A stretch of DNA of 64,000 nucleotides from Dryocosmus kuriphilus (GCA_038277395.1 CM076190.1:188606001-188670000); one strand, 5' to 3'. Positions 49,686 through 61,975 are shown, numbered from the stretch's first letter. The notes: generated from the sequence alone by a model not told the origin. A program made the numbers and translations.

Positions 49686-52600
49686 CTAATTTTTAACAAG
49701 CAAGTCCAAAAGGTCATAATCATTGTCTGTGAGTATATCGTCATTGTCGTCGTCAGTAGCGTCAACGTCCATTACATTCTCTAGTCGGTAGTGTCCCCAC
49801 GCAAGTGTGTCTGTGGTGTTGGCGAGTAAGCATCGCTTATCATCATAAGGACTCAGTGCAATTTTTGATTGTTTAATCGTCTCGACATTGTGTAGTCTTG
49901 ATCTGATGACATACTGGGTTCTGCTTTGGACTGACAAATTTCTCAAGCATTCCGTGTAGTCGTTGAATGTGATTGTTTTGCGTACAATGCCTGCTTTTAC
50001 GCCTTTGGCTTTTTTGACAAAGTCTTCGCCATTTACACGGATACTGTACATTTTACTCCGCAAGCCAACAAACTCAGTGATGATTTTGCCACAACACTCA
50101 TCCTTCATGAGGCCTAGAACTTTTTTGTTGACTTGCGGCATTCCGAAAACATTGTCTCGAGGGTAGTCGAAGGTGTCAAATTTGTCAGTGTCGTCTTTCA
50201 TGTCGGCGTAAATGTCATTACATTTTACTTCGTAAATAAGACTGTCCGTGTCAGTGTATAGTAGTTTGCATTTGTCACCGTATTTTTCAAGCATGTAGTC
50301 GTAGTGAAAGTCGTACATTAGGATTTTGGAGATATCCAGCACTGCAAGCCCTACATAGATCGGCTTGTTAAACAAAACTTCAGTTCTTCTCAGTTCAATC
50401 GCAACGAGATTTTTACTGAAGATTGCTCGACTGTGAAAGTTTGGTCGGGCTATGAGGGCTTCTGCTCCATACCTACCCTCCCACTTTGTCACGAGTTTCA
50501 CATCAACGTATTTTCGTACGTTCTCCATTGTCTTTCCGTAAACTGCATTATTCATGAGTTTGAAGAGATTCTTTTCAAACTCGTTTTTAGCGTTAGTCCT
50601 CAATGCAGTATTAAAATCAATGTAACTTTTCAACCATGTAGATTGATTGAATTTCAAGACTCTATGAATTTTGACAAGTTTCAATCCATGGGCTAATGCA
50701 TTTTTCAGAGCACGATAATGGAGAACGTACTTTCGTTTCGGCAGGAAGGTAGTTAGGAGCTTCTCCTGGCTGGACCCCGGTGGACTCGAGTGTTCTGGGC
50801 AAAACGGCAAGTCATTGTGCTTGTCATGAAGTTCCGCGGGATAGTCCAAATCTACTTCCAGAATGTAGCCAAAGGGTGAATCGTCTGGAATGTCGAAATC
50901 AAAATTTTGCAAATTCGTAACCCACTCGAATCCACCGTAAGGGAGGGGCTGTTCCATTGCCCAACCGTACAGGTTATTTGCATCTAAATATTCAATGAAG
51001 ATGATCTCCCCATCTTTGTTGAACGCTGGCATGTATTTGTTATTGGCAATGGCATAACGGTTGGGGCATTGACTTACTCCACCCCTTTTGCCTTGCTCAA
51101 TCATCAACAGCATATCAACATCGGTGAGGAGTTCTAATCTTACCTTTGAATATTTGAGCATGGCATCCCATGTCAAGCCAGGAGTGGTATAGTAGTGTGC
51201 TGGATCCAAGTCGTAAGCCTCGAGACACTGTTCTCGGAAACTTTCGAAAATGTCAGCCAAAAGTAGAACGTCAGTTTTCATGTACAGACTGACGTACTGG
51301 CCGAGTGTCTTGATGTTAAATGCACACCATACCTGTTGTGCATGTGCATAATCTTCGTCCGATATTGCCGAATCATTGAGTGTGCTGTAAAATTTTTCTT
51401 TTGGTGGAAGCTCGGTTTCATTGAGTCTGTCCCTCGAGTCCAGGTATTCATAGGGCAGAACACCCTTCCTCGTGAGAAGCTCAACTTTCTCCCTCTCAAC
51501 ACCAGCAAACACTGCACTGACAATTTTATACTGAGTGAGGTATGACGCTAACTTCTCTAGGGAAGAGGCCATGAATCTAAATGAATCGATGAATCTAAAT
51601 TTTATCTGAGTTTCCTGAACGTACTTTGTGAAGGAAATGTACTTTTCCTTATTGAGCGCAAGAACTTTAACTCTTCCCTCAAATTGTGTGGCAATGTCAC
51701 GAATGATAAAGTGAGCGTCATACCCACTCAGATTATGGAACACAACAGGTATGGTGTGTGAGTCCTGATATACCAAGTTGCAATGCTCATGCGCAGGACC
51801 ACGGTACTTACCTGTCAAGTGACAATGATCATGCACCTTTTTCATTGGAGGATGTAGTGCCTTCTGGCAAATGTGACAAGTTTTGGCATCTATAAAGGCT
51901 TCCTGCTGCTCAAAAGTTATTTTTTCCATTGGTACTGGAGATGCCAAAATCTTGTCACATTTCTGGGCAATTTTGTGCAACTGCTCAGCAAACCACTTTG
52001 CCGGCTCCACATCGTCCGGACATGACTCGTAAAAGGACAGTGTTTCATCATAACTGCACTTAAACATGTAGCCAATATTGAAGACCTCATGTCTTTCAAA
52101 GACCTCAGTATTCGAGGTTCTTTCTGCTCCCTCATCATCATCATTTACGGGTATCAAAAGAGACTCACAGTCCGCGTATATGATGAAAGGAGCTCGCTCT
52201 CGGTTCTTAAAGTTCTTAAATTCAACAATGTTCCTCCCGGGTTCTGGAAGCACCACTCTGCAGTCATTTAGTTTTATACAATCTTCAGTGTGTGCTTCCA
52301 GTTTTTCTATACTTGCAAAGTAGTGCAAGCACCGATCACAGATATATTTTCTTATTTTTTTTTTGCAGACAGTTGTCTAGAGACCAATCTCGATAGGTCC
52401 TTAATCCAAACGTAGTGAAAATTGAAGGTTCCTGGTTCTCCTTCTTCTTCTTCTTCTTTCTTCACCATCCACACAAACATAATCTTCCTCGACACGAAGA
52501 ATATTTACGTGCGTGTCTCTTTTTTGTGAGGTGAGGTGAAGAGGCACCACTGTGAATTTATTTTCACTCTTCTTAGTAAGGCCGTAGACATTCACAGAGA

Positions 52601-53534
52601 TTTGGTTCTTCTCCTCGAATTTTTTCACATCCTTGAGCGCAACTGGAAAACTGATGTCGGAAAAATCCAATTTATCCTTGTATTGTTGGTATTTTGACAC
52701 GCGATTAGCATTTTTAATATCGTCAGGTGGGTGTAAGGCTGAGAGTATTGCCCACTTGAAGCACTCGTTGTCTTTATTTTGTACGTTTACACAAGCTTCT
52801 TTCCTCTTGATTGATTGTGGAAGATCAACGTATGAACCTGCCTTCATTGGATTCAACTTGTTGATGTTGATGGAAAGTTTTATTATGGAGTGAAGGGTCC
52901 ACCCAGAGTCTTTCTCCTCAAATTCCTCCATTTCTTTGAGGATCGGGTACCTGACATAAGTTTCAAACCATAACTTTAAATCAGTCGTATAGTATAAGGC
53001 TACGTTCTTTGATTTAAAGTTCTTGTCATCGGGCTTGTCTTTGCCAATTTTTGTATAATAGGCAAGAAGTACAGTGTTTATCATTAGTGATTTATGGTGT
53101 CGTATGTCCTTGCTCACATGTGAAATAAAGAGACGTTGCGCATCGTCTAAGAAAGCAAGAACGTCCTTGTGTACTACATTTGCCACTACACACGTTTTAA
53201 TGCGAGCATTAAACGCTTTGTCGACATCTAGCCATTTGACACGACTATCGATGTCATCGGATTTTCCTCCACCTCCTCCCCTCTTCTTATCTAATACATC
53301 GAAGCGTACCTCCAAGCACGCGAGCTTCTCAATTATATTTAGACATTTTTGTTTTTCGCCTAAAGTCTTCGGTGGTGTTTTTCTTCTCAGTTCCCTCCTA
53401 ACTATCTTCAAACAAAGTGAGCACTCTTTTTTCCATTTCTTCACTTTATCGAGGGGTGTGAATCCAGACGATTCCATCAAGCTCAACGCATCCTCTATAT
53501 CCGGAACAAGCTTTACACACTCGTCGAGTATCAT
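49686..53534 (-). pseudogene. polB: DNA polymerase B, Polinton 2 right copy, best preserved
   Basis: 880 codons are open from the zinc finger (HYFASIEKL) to the stop, including all exonuclease motifs (YADCES, NLSGYDAHF, YMKTDVLLLAD), the CHICQKALH/DHCHLTGKYRGPAHEHCN insert, DANNLYGWAM, KLMNNAVYGKT and YTDTDS. The N-terminal 390 codons are open in another frame. Two breaks separate them: an extra base in the GAA run near 52455, and a 10-base A run (plus-strand T run 52355-52364) that is 8 in Polinton 1. If translated past the breaks, this would be a complete polymerase. Confidence 0.93.
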
Positions 53535-54044
53535 TTTGACGGAGTTTTTTTTATTCGCAGATAAGAAAAAAATATCGGTCAAAAAAGAACTTCACTGGAG
53601 ATTTTCTTAATAGTAAAGTCACTATCAATAATGTCTTTAAAGTCACTATATATAAAAGTCTATAACACAAAGTACACTTCTGGTTTCTTTCAACAGTCCA
53701 TAAGAAACTGCAGTTATGCACTTTCCACTTTGTCTTTAAATGCAATATCCTTATTTAACCGCTCACTATTCTTCCTTTCAAAGTCCATAATACTAGTAAA
53801 GTCCATAAGAAACTGCAGTTATGCACTTTTCACTTTGTCTTTAAATGCAATATCCTTATTTCACCGCTCACTATTCTTCCTTTCAAAGTCCATAACACAA
53901 ACTGCACTTCTGGTCCATAAGAAACTGCAGTTATGCACTTTTCGCTTTGTCTTTAGATTATTTCACCAGCCAATAGTAAAATTCACAAAAAGCTGCACTG
54001 GAGATTTTCGTCGCTCAATGTGACACACTTAACAGACAACGCTG

Positions 54045-54079
54045 AACTGACGGCACTCCACTCCACTCGCACTTTTATA
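54045..54079 (-). promoter_or_regulatory. Core promoter of the right-arm polB
   Basis: TATAAAAG starts at 54079 on the minus strand and TCAGTT has its A at 54048, 31 bp downstream. HSE copies follow at higher coordinates (about 54150-54560). Confidence 0.8.
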
Positions 54080-54134
54080 GACCACATCTCCCCCACCAGA
54101 TGCTTCGAGAACACGTTGCATCATCTTGCGCAAC

Positions 54135-54565
54135 GTTGTGCAACCTAACCTTCTAGAACATTCTGGCGGGAAAAATCGTTGCACCATATTGCGCAACATT
54201 GCATCATCTTGCGCAACGTTGCGCAATCTAACCTTCTAGAACATTCTGGCGGGAAAAATCGTTACACCATATTGCATAACATTGCATCATCTTGCGCAAC
54301 GTTGTGCAACCTAACCTTCTAGAACATTCTGGCGGGAAAAATCGTTACATCATATTGCGCAACATTGCATCATCTTGTTGAAACTTGTCGAAACTTGTCG
54401 AAACGTGCATCATCTTGTTTAAACGTGTCGAAGCTTGTCGAAACCTGCATCATCTTGTCGATTCTAGAATATTTTGGCGCGAAAAATAGTTGCGTCATAT
54501 TGCGCAACATTGCTTAATTTTGCGTAACTTGTCGAAACGTGTAGATTCTAGAACATTCTGACGTG
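54135..54565. promoter_or_regulatory. Heat-shock-element array, Polinton 2 right arm
   Basis: Mirror image of 43050-43480, with TTCTAGAACATTC repeated near 54151, 54233, 54317 and 54548, and TTGCGCAA palindromes between. Confidence 0.8.
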
Positions 54566-54579
54566 AATAATGAAGAATG

Positions 54580-55290
54580 CAAAAAAGCAAAACAAAAATC
54601 TTGGAATTTTGAAAAATTCTTTGGCTTATAATTTAGATCAGCCCGAGAAAGTTTCCCCTTCTCCTAATCCCTTTTTCCATATCGCTTACCGTTTTCGAGA
54701 TATCTGCAAAATTTTGAAAAATGCAAAAAAAATCTTGGAATTTTGAAATTTTTTTAAGGCTATCATTTATATCAGTGTGAAAAACTTCCCACTTGTCCTA
54801 ATCACTTTTGTCATATCTCTTACGGTTTTCGAGATACGAACAATTTTGAAAATTACAAAAATTTTAGAATTTTGAAAAAAATTTTAGCGTATCAGATAGA
54901 TTGGTTTGAGAAAGCGTTCTAATGGAATGAAAATTTTGTCCGTTTTTGCGTAGCTCTTACCGTTTTCGAGATACCACCAACTTTTGAAAATCCAAAAAAA
55001 TCAAAAATGTTGGAATTTTGAAAATTTTTTAACGCTATCATTTAGATCAGTCTGAGGAAGTCCCCTTTTTTATAAACCCCAAAATTTTGTCCGTTTTTAC
55101 GTAGCTCTTACCGTTTTCGAGATATCTGCAAAAATTTGAAAATGAGCATAAAAAATCAAAAAAATCTTGGAATTTTGACATTTTTTTTAGTCTATCATTT
55201 ATATCAGTGTGAAAAACTTCTCCATTGTCCTAACGTCTTTTGACATATCTCTTACGGTTTTCGTGATATGAACAATTTTGGAAATTGGCA
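54580..55290. repeat. 140-bp tandem array in Polinton 2 right arm
   Basis: Inverted counterpart of 42325-43030, with CTTACCGTTTTCGAGAT repeated five times. Confidence 0.85.
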
Positions 55291-55752
55291 AATTCCATTA
55301 CATAACCCTGACTGCATTTCTACTTGCTTATGGGTGAGAGAGAAGGAGTAAGGGTGGTGATTTCGTGTCTCTAGCTACTTCGTACTAAAGTAAGCTTAGC
55401 ACGGACATGAACCACGTCAATTCTCGAGGTATATAGTCTGGAACAGAACCCTTCCTTATCGGCCAACGTTAAATAGCTTATTTCACGAGTTACAGATTTC
55501 TAACTTACCGACTGATGGTAACAAACTACCCCAGATTTCTGTCTTACCGACTGATGGTAACAAACTGCCACAGTTTTCTGCCTTACCGACTGACGGTAAC
55601 AAACTGCCATGTTTCTAATAGATCCAGAAATCCTACCTTACCGACTGAAGGTAATACCGACTGGCGGTAAATGATTTAGCCCGGAACAGAACCCAACCCC
55701 TGTAAGTAGGCAACCCGTCGAGGTGAGGCCGTAGCCCCCTTGCTATACTACT

Positions 55753-55758
55753 GAGAAA
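55753..55758. repeat. Target-site duplication of Polinton 2, right copy (GAGAAA)
   Basis: Same six bases as 41858-41863, directly after the terminal ACTACT. Confidence 0.88.
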
Positions 55759-55799
55759 GTAAGTAGATTTGAAATAATTAAGGGTATTATTACTTGAGT

Positions 55800-56880
55800 C
55801 TAAATAAAAAAATCTGCGGGCTTCGCGCAAGTATGAGCGCGCTTAAGGCGCGCGTCTGTTGGCACTCGCGCTTCGCGCTCGATAGATTATTCACCTCGCG
55901 CTACGCACTCGGTGTTTATGGGTCGTATAAACCTTTAAATTAAAAATTACAAAAGAAATTATTTTACATAAGGCTCTATCGCCCTTAAGGAATACATTCT
56001 CATCATGGCACTCGCGCTTCGCGCTCGATAATTACATTTTTTTAAAACACATTGTAAATTGGTAAAGTTTTTTAGTGATTTTCCAAATTTTCTCAATATA
56101 GGATTTCGATTCTTAAAGGTAAAGCGATGAGTCTTATAAATACATTTGTAGCTCTTTCCAAGGTGAACAATTCTGCTTGTTAATATTTTCTCATATCTTG
56201 CATAGTTTTGCTGAAAAGTGGTTTTCTTTATATTTCATAACATATTTCATGAATAACTCAAAAAATACGCGTCTTCTCAAAAAAATGATAGAGAGAAAAT
56301 TTGTAGACTTTTTTGAGGCGAACAACTGTGTTTATTATTATTTTTCCGTATCTTGAATACATTGGCGGGAAACCAGAGTTTCTTAATTTTAATAGCGTTT
56401 TGTTGATTAAAACAAAAACAGTTCATTTTATCAAAAAAGGGTTAAGAAAAAATTTGTAGATTTTTGTAAGATGAATAATTTTACTCTCTTACATTTTTTC
56501 TGTATCTCTCATATTTTAGCCGGAAAATGGATTTTTTGATTTTGTGAAAACAGCTTTTGATGGATAAAACCATAACCATTGGTGAAAAACGGCTGGTTAA
56601 CGAACTCGTCCTTTCTTTTTACCCCTTAAAGAAGCGTACCAAAGCGCACTCCAATCCGATTAGTCCTTCGAAAGTTATCGTGGAAACAGACTGCAACGAC
56701 GACGACGACAACGACGACGACGACGACAGCGACGACAACAGACAGACAGACACCGTCGTAAAAACCGTTTTTTCGGATTCAGAAGGTCTCAAAACGTGGA
56801 GATTTCATGAAATCCGCGAAAGTAAAAGTTTGCATAAATCTAATACCTTCTCTGATGAGAATGTAAAAAAGAACAATAAA
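55800..56880 (-). mobile_element. Repeat A, copy 4 (inverted)
   Basis: Opens with the GC-rich hairpin cluster (GGCGCGCGTCTG, CACTCGCGCTTCGCGCTC) and closes at about 56852-56870 with GATGAGAATGTAAAAAAG. A plus-strand frame of 115 codons at 56557-56904 starts MMDKTITIGEKRLVNEL and shares long identical stretches with the 12015-12344 frame (LVLSFYPLKK, NPISPSK, TDTVVKTVFSDS, GLKTWRFHEIRES). Confidence 0.75.
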
Positions 56881-56991
56881 ATCATATCCATTATAAATTT
56901 TTAACAGGAGAACATGATACAGTAATGAAGAATGAGGGAATTAGCATCTGAGTCTAAAAACAAAAAGAAAATTCATGGTAATGTAAAGGAC

Positions 56992-57520
56992 TTAAATATA
57001 AGCTACCATGTTATCATAAGAGCTACTTAATTTCAACAAATGAGTTTTTAGATTAATAGAAAGTTCGTTTTCTTTTTTAATATATAATATTTCCATGAAT
57101 TCTCTCTTACTCTTATTACTCTTGCAATGCAAGACTTTAACATTATCCCAATCAAAATCATGACCTGGATTTTCATTTTTGTGTTTGGAAAGTACATTTT
57201 GATAATAAAAATTTCTGCGAAAATTACTTTTATGTTCCTCAATTCTAGTACTAAGAAGTCTGCCAATCTGTCCTATATATGTCACATTACAAATGTTGCA
57301 AGATTATCTATTAACCACACCACTCCTTTCAAAATTGTCAAAACAATCTTTTCCAAGACGTACTATAGAATCCATTTTGAAACGAATTCTAAAAATAGTG
57401 TGAATGTTAAACTTTTTCAACATAGATTGAATAGTCTTCGAGATTTGACCAATGTAAGGGAGCACGATCTGCTCGGTATGTTTTTGTCACCACTACGCAG
57501 TGCGTTCTCAGGTTGAGGAT
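56992..57520 (-). pseudogene. Penelope-like element remnant with GIY-YIG endonuclease
   Basis: The minus strand reads a decayed FRIRFKMDSIVRLGKDCFDN, then SCNICNVTYIGQIGRLLSTR, IEEHKSNFRRNFYYQNVLSKH and a basic tail (KSKREFMEILYIKKENELSI). The CxxCxxxYIGQTGR...RxxEH pattern is the GIY-YIG domain attached to Penelope-like reverse transcriptases. Only the 3' end remains, with at least one stop. Confidence 0.85.
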
Positions 57521-57529
57521 GGAGGAAAG

Positions 57530-60500
57530 GCACCTGAGGTTGAAAAATTTATGAGGTTAACCGCGAATACAAGAATAAGCAGTCGCGGATAGCCGATAGG
57601 AACTAGTCACGCGTATGGTGGGCCCACACTTGTAGAAAGTAGGTACACGACAGCCATGGTTTGGGAGGACTCACCCTGTCGCGCCCATACGCAATAGGTT
57701 GGTTCTTTCAAGCGAGGCGAAGCATGTATCCACCTAGAAACACTACCTGAACCAAAACTAAAAATCTTGTAAGGGCAGAATCCTGCTGCCCCTTTGGACA
57801 CCACAGCGATGACACTGCACGCAAGGGATGTGTGGAATGATTCGCCTGTAGGGTCAACGTGGTATTGATGCCAGTGTCGCGCACTGCCTTGCAGGGGGAC
57901 GTTAGGATACGAGGATGAAACCGTAATGTGCCTGACGACAAGTTGACCCGGTCCTTGTCAAAGTCGGAAAGGTCCCATACTTAGACCTAGGGAGGTATGG
58001 GGATTATCACTCCTGGGACGGCGGACTCACCTGCGATAGGAACAGGATCCCTAACGTGCGGATTTTCTTAAAACTATCATGGCTAATTTCCAAAAACGAA
58101 CAACTACAATAAAATATCTTAAGGCGGGAACTCTGAACGCGCGTAGTCTAAATACTGGCGGATTTAGCGAACTCATCGAGATAGCAAAAAGATGCGATAC
58201 TGATATAATATAGCACTTCAAGAAACTTGCTGGCCTGACGAGTATGCATCAATCTCTAAGGATAACTACACTTTTCACTATGGGGGAGCTAAAGGTCGCA
58301 AACTGGGGACCGGGTTTCTTATTAATAAACAAATTTCGCAAGTGGTTATCGATATGCAATTCATTAACGACCGGTTTTCATGTATTGTGCTAAAGAGTAA
58401 TTTCTGGAAACAGGTGCTAATTAACGTGCACTGCCCTACCAAGGACAAAGATGAAGATACTAAAGATCTTTTTTACGAAACAATCGAACAAGTTTTTGAC
58501 AGGTTCTCGAGGTTTGACGCAAAAATAGTATTGGGAGACTTCAACGCAAAAATTGGAAAAGAACCGATGTATAGGCCTACAATAGGGTCAGAAAGCTTGC
58601 ATGACGTCAATGATGATAGTGAGACTAGAGTAATAAACTTTGCAGCTTCAAAGAACCTCGTTGTCAAAAGCACACACTTCAAGCATAAAAATATACATAA
58701 GGCCACCTGGACATCACTAGATGGTATCACTCACCATCAGATGGATCACGTTTTAATTGACAGAAGGAATCATACCAACATTCTCGATGTAAGATCGTAC
58801 AGGGGAGCAGATTTAAATTCAGACCACTTTCTCGTGATAATGAAACTAAGATCTAGAATAGCTTTAAATAAGAAAACTAGCCCTCCGGAGCCAGCAGTCC
58901 GTTTCAATATAGATAAGATGAAAATACCAACAGAAGCATTGAATTATCAAGTAAAGATTTCTAATTGTTTCGATGTTCTTCAAAAACACAGATGCGTTAG
59001 CGATAATTATGAGGAGGACCCGGAAACTCTGTGGGGCAATATGAAAGAGGCGATAAAGGCAGCCGCGAAAAGTACTATAGGTTTAAAGAAAGTAACCATA
59101 AGCAAGCCTTTGTTCGACTAAGAGTGCAAACTATGGTTTAAAAAGAATCAAAGGCCAAGGAAATTAGTTTACAAAATAAGTGCGATCAAACACATAAGAA
59201 GTATCTCGAGATTAGTAAAAGCACAAATAGGTTTTACAGATCCAAGAAAAAGGAGTGGCAAAAGAATAAAATACTAGCAATAGATACGCATATTAAACAA
59301 AATAACCCGCGTGAGTTGCACAGGGGAATAAGTTTTGTAAGGAAAGGCTTTCAAAGTAGAACGGAAGTAATGAGGGACGAAAATGGCAATCTAGAAGCCG
59401 ATGCGAAAGAGAGACTAAATTTATGGAAAAACTATTTCGATAAGCTATTGAACGTACGCGAAGCCCCCGTTGAAGTTAATCTCGGTGAAATCCACAGTGC
59501 TGATCTACTAAGTGATGAGCCTACTGACAAAGAAACAGAAGTGGCCATAAAGAAGTTGAAAAATAACAAAGCCGCGGGCATTGATGCCCCACCGTTAGAA
59601 CTGATAAACAATGGGGGTCCTCGCCTCAGAAGGCAAATTTGTAAATTAATACGTGCAATCTGGAAAACAGAACGCATATCGGAGGAATGGAATACCTCTA
59701 TTATTAGACCCATTTTTAAAAAGGCTATAAAACAAACTGTAACAATTATCGGGGAATTTCACTTGTGCCTTCGTGTTATAAGATCCTGACCTGTGTAACC
59801 TTAAGTAGACTAAAGCCATTTGCTGAGGAAATCATTGGGGATTATCAGTGTGAATCCCGCCGAAACCGATCTACAAGCGATCAAATTTTTACAATTAGAC
59901 AACTGTTAGAAAAAAAATGGGAATTTAATGAAGCAATACGACAGCTATTTATCGACTTCAAAAAAAAAGCTTACGACTCTATTATACGCGCGCGAATGTA
60001 CTGGATTCTGGAATTCTTGGTTCTACGAAGGAAATTGGCTAGACTTGTCGAAGTTTGGTTAAGCGGCAGTAGGGGTGGAATATGCGCAAAACGGAAGTTT
60101 ATCTGAAGAGCTTTTGTTCCGCGATGGCCTGAAACAGGGCGATGCGCTTTCGTGCATCCTTTTCAATATAATTTTAGAATGCGCGGTCAGACAAGTACAA
60201 ACGAATGCGTCCGGTGCTACCCTCAATGGAATAATACAAATTCTGGGTTATGCGGATGATCTCGACTTACTCAAAGATGATAAAGAAACGGTAGCTGAAA
60301 ATGCAGAAATCTTGATCACAAAAGAAGTTAGCGAATCGAGGACAAAATGTTTTATCGTCGACAGATGAGAACAAAGCAACGAAGAGGGGGATCTAATGGC
60401 CAGAAAAATGAAATTTGAAAGAGTTAATGAGTTTAAATACCTCGGGACTATTATAACTAGTGGCAGTAACATCAAAACGGAAATCAACAGGCGGCTGCAC

Positions 60501-61085
60501 GCTGGCAGTGGGTGCTACTATGCAACAAATACATTACTAAAATCGCGATCGTTATCTAGAAACATCAAAGTAAGAATTTACACAAGGATAATAATGCCGG
60601 TCCTCATGTACGGGTGCGAAACATGGGCGCTGACAAAAGGAGAGTTGAGCAGGTTTAAAGTATTCGAAAATAAAGTACTTAGAAAAATCTATGGCCCCAA
60701 AAGGGACGAAGAGACTGGTGAATCGAGAAAATTGCATAGTGATGAGCTGCATGCTCGCTACGGGTCAGTAAATATTAACAGAGTAATAAAAGCGCTCAAA
60801 TTAAGCTGGACGGGACTTTTTCCCAGAATGGGCAACGAAAGAACAGTGGCGCAAGTTTTAAGAGGAAAACCGATTAGTAAGAGACCTCTAGGCAGGCCGA
60901 GAAACAGATGGGAGAAAAACGTAAGGGACGATCTGAAAGAGCTAGGACATGATTATTTAAACTGGATGGAAGATGCACAGGATAGAGATGCGTGGCGGTT
61001 CTGGGTAACTGAGGCAATGAGCTTCCGAGTTCGCGAAGCTACACAATAATAATGATGATAATAATAATTATTGTTGTTATTATTA
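57530..61085 (+). mobile_element. Non-LTR retrotransposon (RTE/CR1-like), decayed, nearly full length
   Basis: A GC-richer leader (57530-58077) is followed by an endonuclease and reverse transcriptase frame and a 3' end that tails into an AAT/ATT microsatellite (61048-61080), as in RTE-type elements. The following 120 bp are AT-rich. No target duplication was identified. Confidence 0.82.
58078..61049 (+). pseudogene. Endonuclease-reverse transcriptase of the LINE, multiple breaks
   Basis: EEP/APE endonuclease pieces: GTLNARSL near 58127, IVLGDFNAKIGKEP near 58527, HQMDHVLID near 58736 and NSDHFLVIMKLR near 58818. Reverse transcriptase: NNKAAGIDAPPLELI near 59563, YQCESRRNRSTSDQIFTIRQ near 59845, LFIDFKKKAYDS, GLKQGDALSCILFNI near 60130 and YADD at 60249-60260. 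The C-terminal part (YTRIIMPVLMYGCETWALT, RPLGRPRNRWEKNVRDDL) is open from 60396. Stops or shifts lie near 58211, 59119, 59750, 60085 and 60366. Dead copy. Confidence 0.88.
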
Positions 61086-61269
61086 TATTGGGTAAGGAAT
61101 ATTATAATATTATAATATTATATTATATTGGCCTATGGGAAAAAAAAGGAAAAATTTTAATATTACGAAAAGGTGAATTAATTTTGCTTTGTATTAGGAT
61201 TAATAACAATTATTTATAAAAATCAAACAATTTTGAAGTTAGTAAGACAAAATTCATTATTATATTTAA

Positions 61270-61975
61270 TATTTGTTGTTGTTTTACCTGACGCTCAGAC
61301 TATTAGCCCATTGTGCCACACGCGTGTTTATCTCAAGGCAGTGCACCGATACCCGGCAACGTTTTTACAGAGATTTTGATCTCTGCTTTTTTCGTTGCTT
61401 TCCAACGTTCTGGTTATAAGTATTATCTCTCGGCTGCCAGGCATAACCTTTGGCACCGTATCGGACTCGGGTCTCTTTGTATATTAAGTGAGCTTCCGAT
61501 ACATGCCATCTGGCAGTCTCCCTAACCAGACTATAAGCTGCTAGCAAAGCTAGTGTGGTAGGGTTTGTAGGAGCATCCCTTATGAGATCTTCCAGCTGCA
61601 TGCTGCCAATGCTCGGTGCACTATCCTGGTGTGTCATGTAAGTGTATATATGTGTCTATTTTCTCAAAATCAAGCAGCGACCATCGAGCGGTAGTCCCCT
61701 CGAAAGGAGCCTGTCTCGTACGGAAATCGCTAACTCTTTTCCGAGTCTTTCAAAATCGGCTGGTGACCCTCAAGCAACTTTCCTCTCTACATGGAGCCTT
61801 TTCCCTGGAAAGTCACCAACGTCTTCTGAGGGGACCTACAGATTAAGGTGGGTTGCGAGCCACCAGAACCCGGTTAAAGTACATCAAAAAATTTCCATTG
61901 GTACCGGCACAGGGATCGAACCCAGTCCTCCTGGTCGGAACCCCGACGCGCTATCACCTGAGCCTAAGTAAAAGT
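61270..61975 (-). mobile_element. SINE-like retroposed segment with tRNA-type box
   Basis: On the minus strand from about 61975, AGGCTCAGGTGATAGCGCG resembles an A box and CTGGGTTCGATCCCTGTGCC contains a good B box (GGTTCGATCC), about 30 bp apart. The rest of the segment is GC-richer than its surroundings and has no protein frame. It does not fold as a complete tRNA, so a tRNA-derived SINE is the best reading. Confidence 0.55.

Larger units (their letters stand above)
41864..55752. mobile_element. Polinton 2: palindromic Polinton derivative, 13,889 bp
   Basis: The termini are of the Polinton 1 family (AGTAGTATAGCAAGGGGG) and the TSD is GAGAAA. The element is an inverted duplication: 41864-48168 and the reverse complement of about 49460-55752 are nearly identical, each carrying terminal repeat, a 140-bp-unit array, the HSE promoter, a full polB and its 3' repeats. 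The centre (48169-49459) holds a tandem array, a 86-codon integrase end and AACGTT repeats. ATPase, protease, capsid genes and the integrase core are absent. Distinct flanks and a matching TSD make an assembly artefact unlikely. Confidence 0.92.
49460..55752 (-). repeat. Polinton 2 right arm of the giant inverted repeat
   Basis: Reverse complement of the left arm from terminus to the 115-bp repeats. The right half as a whole (about 48685-55752) is co-linear with Polinton 1 from its left terminus through polB into the integrase end, so it looks like the parental half from which the left arm was copied. Confidence 0.9.

Noticed and set aside
41864..55752. Assembly artefact (missed-adapter hairpin read) as the source of the palindrome
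   Set aside because: The two outer flanks differ and share only a 6-bp duplication typical of integration, the arms are not perfectly identical, and the centre holds single-copy sequence. It cannot be fully excluded without reads.
57607..57941. Minus-strand frames in the GC-richer part near 57.6-57.9 kb
   Set aside because: They lie in the LINE leader and have no family features; the plus-strand element explains the sequence.
61895..61975. Functional tRNA gene
   Set aside because: A- and B-box-like words exist but acceptor and anticodon stems do not pair convincingly; a tRNA-derived SINE is the simpler reading.
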